Positions 6,264 to 8,704 of a stretch of 8,704 nt of DNA are shown here, one piece after another (position 1 is the first letter of the stretch; the number at the start of each line of letters is the position of its first letter). The stretch lies in assembly GCA_046590575.1 (NCBI GenBank), contig JBKJUS010000051.1:1-8704 (forward strand). The letters are read 5' to 3'. Under the pieces are notes generated by a model. That model was not told the DNA's origin. It searched no databases and was given only the letters and a program-made list of their open reading frames with translations. Both the position numbers and the translations under genes were made by a program. This DNA comes from DATLNF01 sp046590575. GTDB taxonomy: Bacteria; Actinomycetota; Actinomycetes; BP-191.

Positions 6264-7136
6264 ATGCGTAGTCGAGGAATGCTCAGGACGGCGGCCGTTG
6301 TGGCCGCACTCGCGCTCACCCTCAGCGCTTGTGGTGACGACGACAAGGACTCGGTCAGCACCAAGCCGGAGAAGAAGGAGTTCGCGGCCGGCTCGACGAT
6401 GGAGAGGCTGCAGAAGGCGGGCAAGGTCAAGGTCGGCACGAAGTTCGACCAGCCGCTCTTCGGGGTCAAGGGCGTGTCGGGCTCGGTCGAGGGCTTCGAT
6501 GTCGAGATCGCCAAGGCCATCGCGGCTGAGCTGGGGATCGAGGCGAGCGGCATCGAGTTCATCGAGTCGATCTCGAAGAACCGCGAGGACTTCATTGTGA
6601 ACGGCACCGCAGACTTCATCGTGGCGACGTACACCATCAACGACAAGCGCAAGGAGAAGGTCGGTTTCGCCGGCCCGTACTTCGTTGCTGGCCAGGACAT
6701 CATGGTCAAGAAGGGCGACACGGCGATCAAGGGCAAGGATGACCTGGCTGGTAAGAAGGTCTGCTCGGTCACCGGGTCGACGCCGGCCACTCGGGTGAAG
6801 GAGCAGGTCCCAACTGCGCAGCTCACCCTCTTCGGTACCTACACCGAGTGCGCCGAGGCCATGCGCAACGGCCAGGTGCAGGCGACCACGACGGACAACG
6901 TGATCCTGCTCGGCCTCATCGATGCCAACCCGGGCGAGTTCGAGCTGGTCGGCGCGCCGTTCAGTGACGAGCCCTACGGCATCGGCGTGAAGAAGGAGGA
7001 CACCGACTTCCGCACCTTCATCAACGACGTGCTCGAGGCGATGTACAAGGACGGCCGCTACAAGGATGCCTACGACAAGACTCTCGGCAAGGTCCAGCCA
7101 GAGCTGCCTACCCCGCCGGCGGTCAATCGCTACTAA
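6264..7136 (+). CDS. gluB: Glutamate-type ABC importer substrate-binding lipoprotein GluB
   Basis: This 290-residue extracellular binding protein captures the amino acid and delivers it to the GluC/GluD channel. A lipoprotein signal peptide ends in the lipobox LSAC, with Cys23 as the lipidation site, followed by an acidic, Lys-rich tether (24-45). The rest is a family 3 solute-binding fold: KVKVGTKFDQPLFG at 54-67, the GFDVEIAKAIA signature at 77-87, TINDKRKEKVGFAGPYF at 124-140 (a basic residue here should hold the alpha-carboxylate), and TTTDNVI with D211, a likely ligand to the amino group. C167 and C196 may form a disulfide. AAAGGA at 6251-6256 lies seven bases before the ATG. Specificity for glutamate is inferred from the operon order and similarity to Corynebacterium GluB as I recall it. 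Confidence 0.92.
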   Translation: MRSRGMLRTAAVVAALALTLSACGDDDKDSVSTKPEKKEFAAGSTMERLQKAGKVKVGTKFDQPLFGVKGVSGSVEGFDVEIAKAIAAELGIEASGIEFIESISKNREDFIVNGTADFIVATYTINDKRKEKVGFAGPYFVAGQDIMVKKGDTAIKGKDDLAGKKVCSVTGSTPATRVKEQVPTAQLTLFGTYTECAEAMRNGQVQATTTDNVILLGLIDANPGEFELVGAPFSDEPYGIGVKKEDTDFRTFINDVLEAMYKDGRYKDAYDKTLGKVQPELPTPPAVNRY

Positions 7137-7160
7137 GTACGACGAGAGCCTCGCTAGCCC

Positions 7161-7805
7161 GTGGATGCCGTCCTCGACAACCTCGACGCCTTTGGCGAGG
7201 GTCTTGGCGTCACGCTGAAGCTGAGCGTGATCTCGTTCGTTCTGGCGATGCTCATCGGCTTCGTCATCGCATCGTGCCGGGTCAGCCCGGTCGCCCCTCT
7301 ACGGGCGGCCGGGCTGGTCTACGTCGAGGTCTTCCGCAACATCCCGCTAACCGCCTTCTTCGCCCTCGCCGTCTTCGGGTTGCCGAAGGTGGGCTTGAAC
7401 ATCAGCTTCTTCAGCTTCGCAGTAATGGTGCTGTCGATGTACACCGGCGCCTTTGTGAGCGAGGCGCTGCGCTCGGGTATCAACACCGTCGCGACCGGCC
7501 AGGCCGAGGCGGCCCGCTCGATCGGTCTCACCTTCGGCCAGACGCTCCTTCTTGTGGTGCTGCCTCAGGCCCTGCGCACCGTCGTACAGCCCATTGGCAG
7601 CCTCTTCATCGCGCTGGCAAAGAACAGCTCCATTGCCTCGCTCTTCGCCGTTATCGAGCTGACATCGACCTTTGACCAGCTCACCGACCAGGAGTCCGCA
7701 ACGCTGCCGCTCCTGCTCGGCACGATCGCCTGCTACCTGCTGATCACCCTCCCGGCTGGCGCGGCGACGGCGGCGGTTGAGCGACGGGTGGCGTTCAAGC
7801 GATGA
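7161..7805 (+). CDS. gluC: Glutamate-type ABC importer permease GluC
   Basis: One of the two membrane subunits forming the translocation path. The 214-residue product has hydrophobic segments at about 17-38, 61-78, 84-104, 140-160 and 183-203. The EAA coupling loop, at about 113-138 (GQAEAARSIGLTFGQ then VLPQAL), contacts the ATPase. The GTG at 7161 is the first possible start because an in-frame TAG lies at 7155-7157, and the N-terminus (LGVTLKLSV) matches the family. The ribosome binding site is poor. A small CGAG/CTCG hairpin at 7143-7153 and the palindrome GCTAGC at 7153-7158 stand just before the start, which may lower translation relative to the binding protein. The stop overlaps the gluD start by four bases (ATGA). 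Confidence 0.92.
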   Translation: MDAVLDNLDAFGEGLGVTLKLSVISFVLAMLIGFVIASCRVSPVAPLRAAGLVYVEVFRNIPLTAFFALAVFGLPKVGLNISFFSFAVMVLSMYTGAFVSEALRSGINTVATGQAEAARSIGLTFGQTLLLVVLPQALRTVVQPIGSLFIALAKNSSIASLFAVIELTSTFDQLTDQESATLPLLLGTIACYLLITLPAGAATAAVERRVAFKR

Positions 7806-8668
7806 CCACCGCAGTGCTCTACGACCAGCTGGGCCCCCGCGGGCGACGGCGGGTGCTGATCGGCAGCGCCGTCGCCTACGCCGCGATCGCGGCTCTGGTG
7901 CTCGCAGCTGCCCTGCAGCTCGAGTCGAAGGGCCAGTTTCAGTCCCGCCGGTGGACCAACCTGGCCGATCCCGACCTCGTGCAGTTCTTGGCTAAGGGGC
8001 TGTGGGCCAACGTCAAGGCCGCCGCCGTCGCGATGGTCCTCGCGCTGGTGTTCGGCGCGTTGCTAGCGCTCGGCCGGCTCTCTCGCGCGGCCGCGGTGCG
8101 CGTCCCGGCGACCGCCGTCATCGAGCTCTTCCGCGCCCTGCCGCAGCTGCTGCTCATCCTGGCTGCGGCGATCGTGCTGCCGCGCTACGGCTTCGAGCTG
8201 CCCATCTTCGTGTATCTCATTGCCGGCCTGACGCTCTACCAGGGGGCGGTGCTCGCCGAGATCTTCCGCGCCGGCATCCTGTCGCTCGACCGCGGGCAGA
8301 GCGAGGCGTCGTACTCCGTCGGTCTGAGCTACAGCCAGACGATGCGCCACGTCGTCATCCCCCAGGCCGTGCGACGCATGCTGCCCTCGATCATCAGCCA
8401 GCTGGTGACTCTCTTCAAAGACACCTCGCTCGGCTTCGCGATCGGCTACGAAGAGCTGCTGCGCCGAGGGAAGTTCGCGACGGTGAGCTTCGGCGAGTCG
8501 CTACTGCAGATCTACCTGCTCATCGCCGTGATCTTCATCGTGGTCAACATCTGCCTGTCCCGCTTCGCCCGTTGGCTCGAGGGCCGGCAGCAACGCAAGT
8601 ACGGCGCGGCAGGGGTGGCCGCTGCAGTCACCGGCGTGGAAGACCTCGCCGTACTCGACACCCGCTGA
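7802..8668 (+). CDS. gluD: Glutamate-type ABC importer permease GluD
   Basis: The second membrane subunit, 288 residues. The N-terminal TAVLYDQLGPRGRRR is characteristic of actinobacterial GluD. Hydrophobic segments lie at about 19-40, 71-92, 107-126, 134-155, 198-217 and 235-255, with an extracytoplasmic stretch at 41-65 after the first helix. The EAA loop is at about 168-191 (SEASYSVGLSYSQT then VIPQAV). The basic cytoplasmic tail after the last helix (RWLEGRQQRKYG) continues into a low-complexity Ala-rich end. Its ATG overlaps the gluC stop (ATGA), so the two permeases are translationally coupled and probably made in equal amounts. The stop codon lies in the first unit of a 14-bp tandem repeat. 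Confidence 0.92.
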   Translation: MTTAVLYDQLGPRGRRRVLIGSAVAYAAIAALVLAAALQLESKGQFQSRRWTNLADPDLVQFLAKGLWANVKAAAVAMVLALVFGALLALGRLSRAAAVRVPATAVIELFRALPQLLLILAAAIVLPRYGFELPIFVYLIAGLTLYQGAVLAEIFRAGILSLDRGQSEASYSVGLSYSQTMRHVVIPQAVRRMLPSIISQLVTLFKDTSLGFAIGYEELLRRGKFATVSFGESLLQIYLLIAVIFIVVNICLSRFARWLEGRQQRKYGAAGVAAAVTGVEDLAVLDTR

Positions 8669-8704
8669 CCCCCACCCGCTGACCCCCACCCGCTGACCCC
8701 CACC
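8661..8704. repeat. 14-bp tandem repeat, at least three copies, running off the window
   Basis: The unit CCCGCTGACCCCCA is repeated exactly at 8661-8674, 8675-8688 and 8689-8702, and a fourth copy begins at 8703. The first unit contains the gluD stop codon. On the minus strand the runs GGGGG and GGG alternate with TCAGC and T spacers, meeting the usual G-quadruplex pattern. Confidence 0.9.

Noticed and set aside
1..8704. CRISPR array, toxin-antitoxin pair, transposase or integrase
   Set aside because: No regularly spaced repeats with unique spacers, and no transposase, recombinase or recognisable toxin motif was found on either strand.

Overview
The window looks like chromosomal DNA of a high-GC Gram-positive actinobacterium. 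The evidence is GC-rich codon use on the right, GTG starts, a sortase-type LPSTG anchor, a TANNNT promoter placed for a leaderless start, and a glutamate-type ABC importer in the gluA-gluB-gluC-gluD order known from Corynebacterium. I cannot name a genus safely; a Nocardioides-like organism would fit.

Left part (1-2348): the 3' portion of a large secreted or surface alpha/beta-hydrolase (Cys-paired repeats, one clear and one likely fibronectin type III domain, a GHSMGG lipase-like domain). Six bases after its stop comes a small four-helix membrane protein. These genes use codons such as TTA and ATA more than most of the right side and look acquired.

Middle (2349-3908): a gene-free stretch with four perfect inverted repeats, ending at a sequence that matches the 3' end of a tRNA gene (T-loop plus acceptor strand) but has no intact tRNA before it. 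A perfect 23-bp copy recurs at 3778-3800. The two copies bracket about 1 kb holding one secreted protein gene on the minus strand. This resembles att-site scars of an integrative element; no integrase is visible.

Right part (3909-8704): a secreted, probably cell-wall-anchored M14 zinc carboxypeptidase, a terminator-like hairpin, then a compact four-gene operon for an amino-acid (probably glutamate) ABC importer: ATPase, lipoprotein binding protein and two permeases. The peptidase could release amino acids outside the cell for this importer, but that link is an inference from adjacency. The window ends inside a 14-bp tandem repeat that starts at the stop codon of the last permease gene and has a G-quadruplex pattern on the minus strand.

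No single system here is clearly new. The best leads are the tRNA-end repeat pair with its cargo gene, the Cys-repeat/FN3/lipase protein with its coupled membrane partner, and the repeat/G4 tract after gluD.
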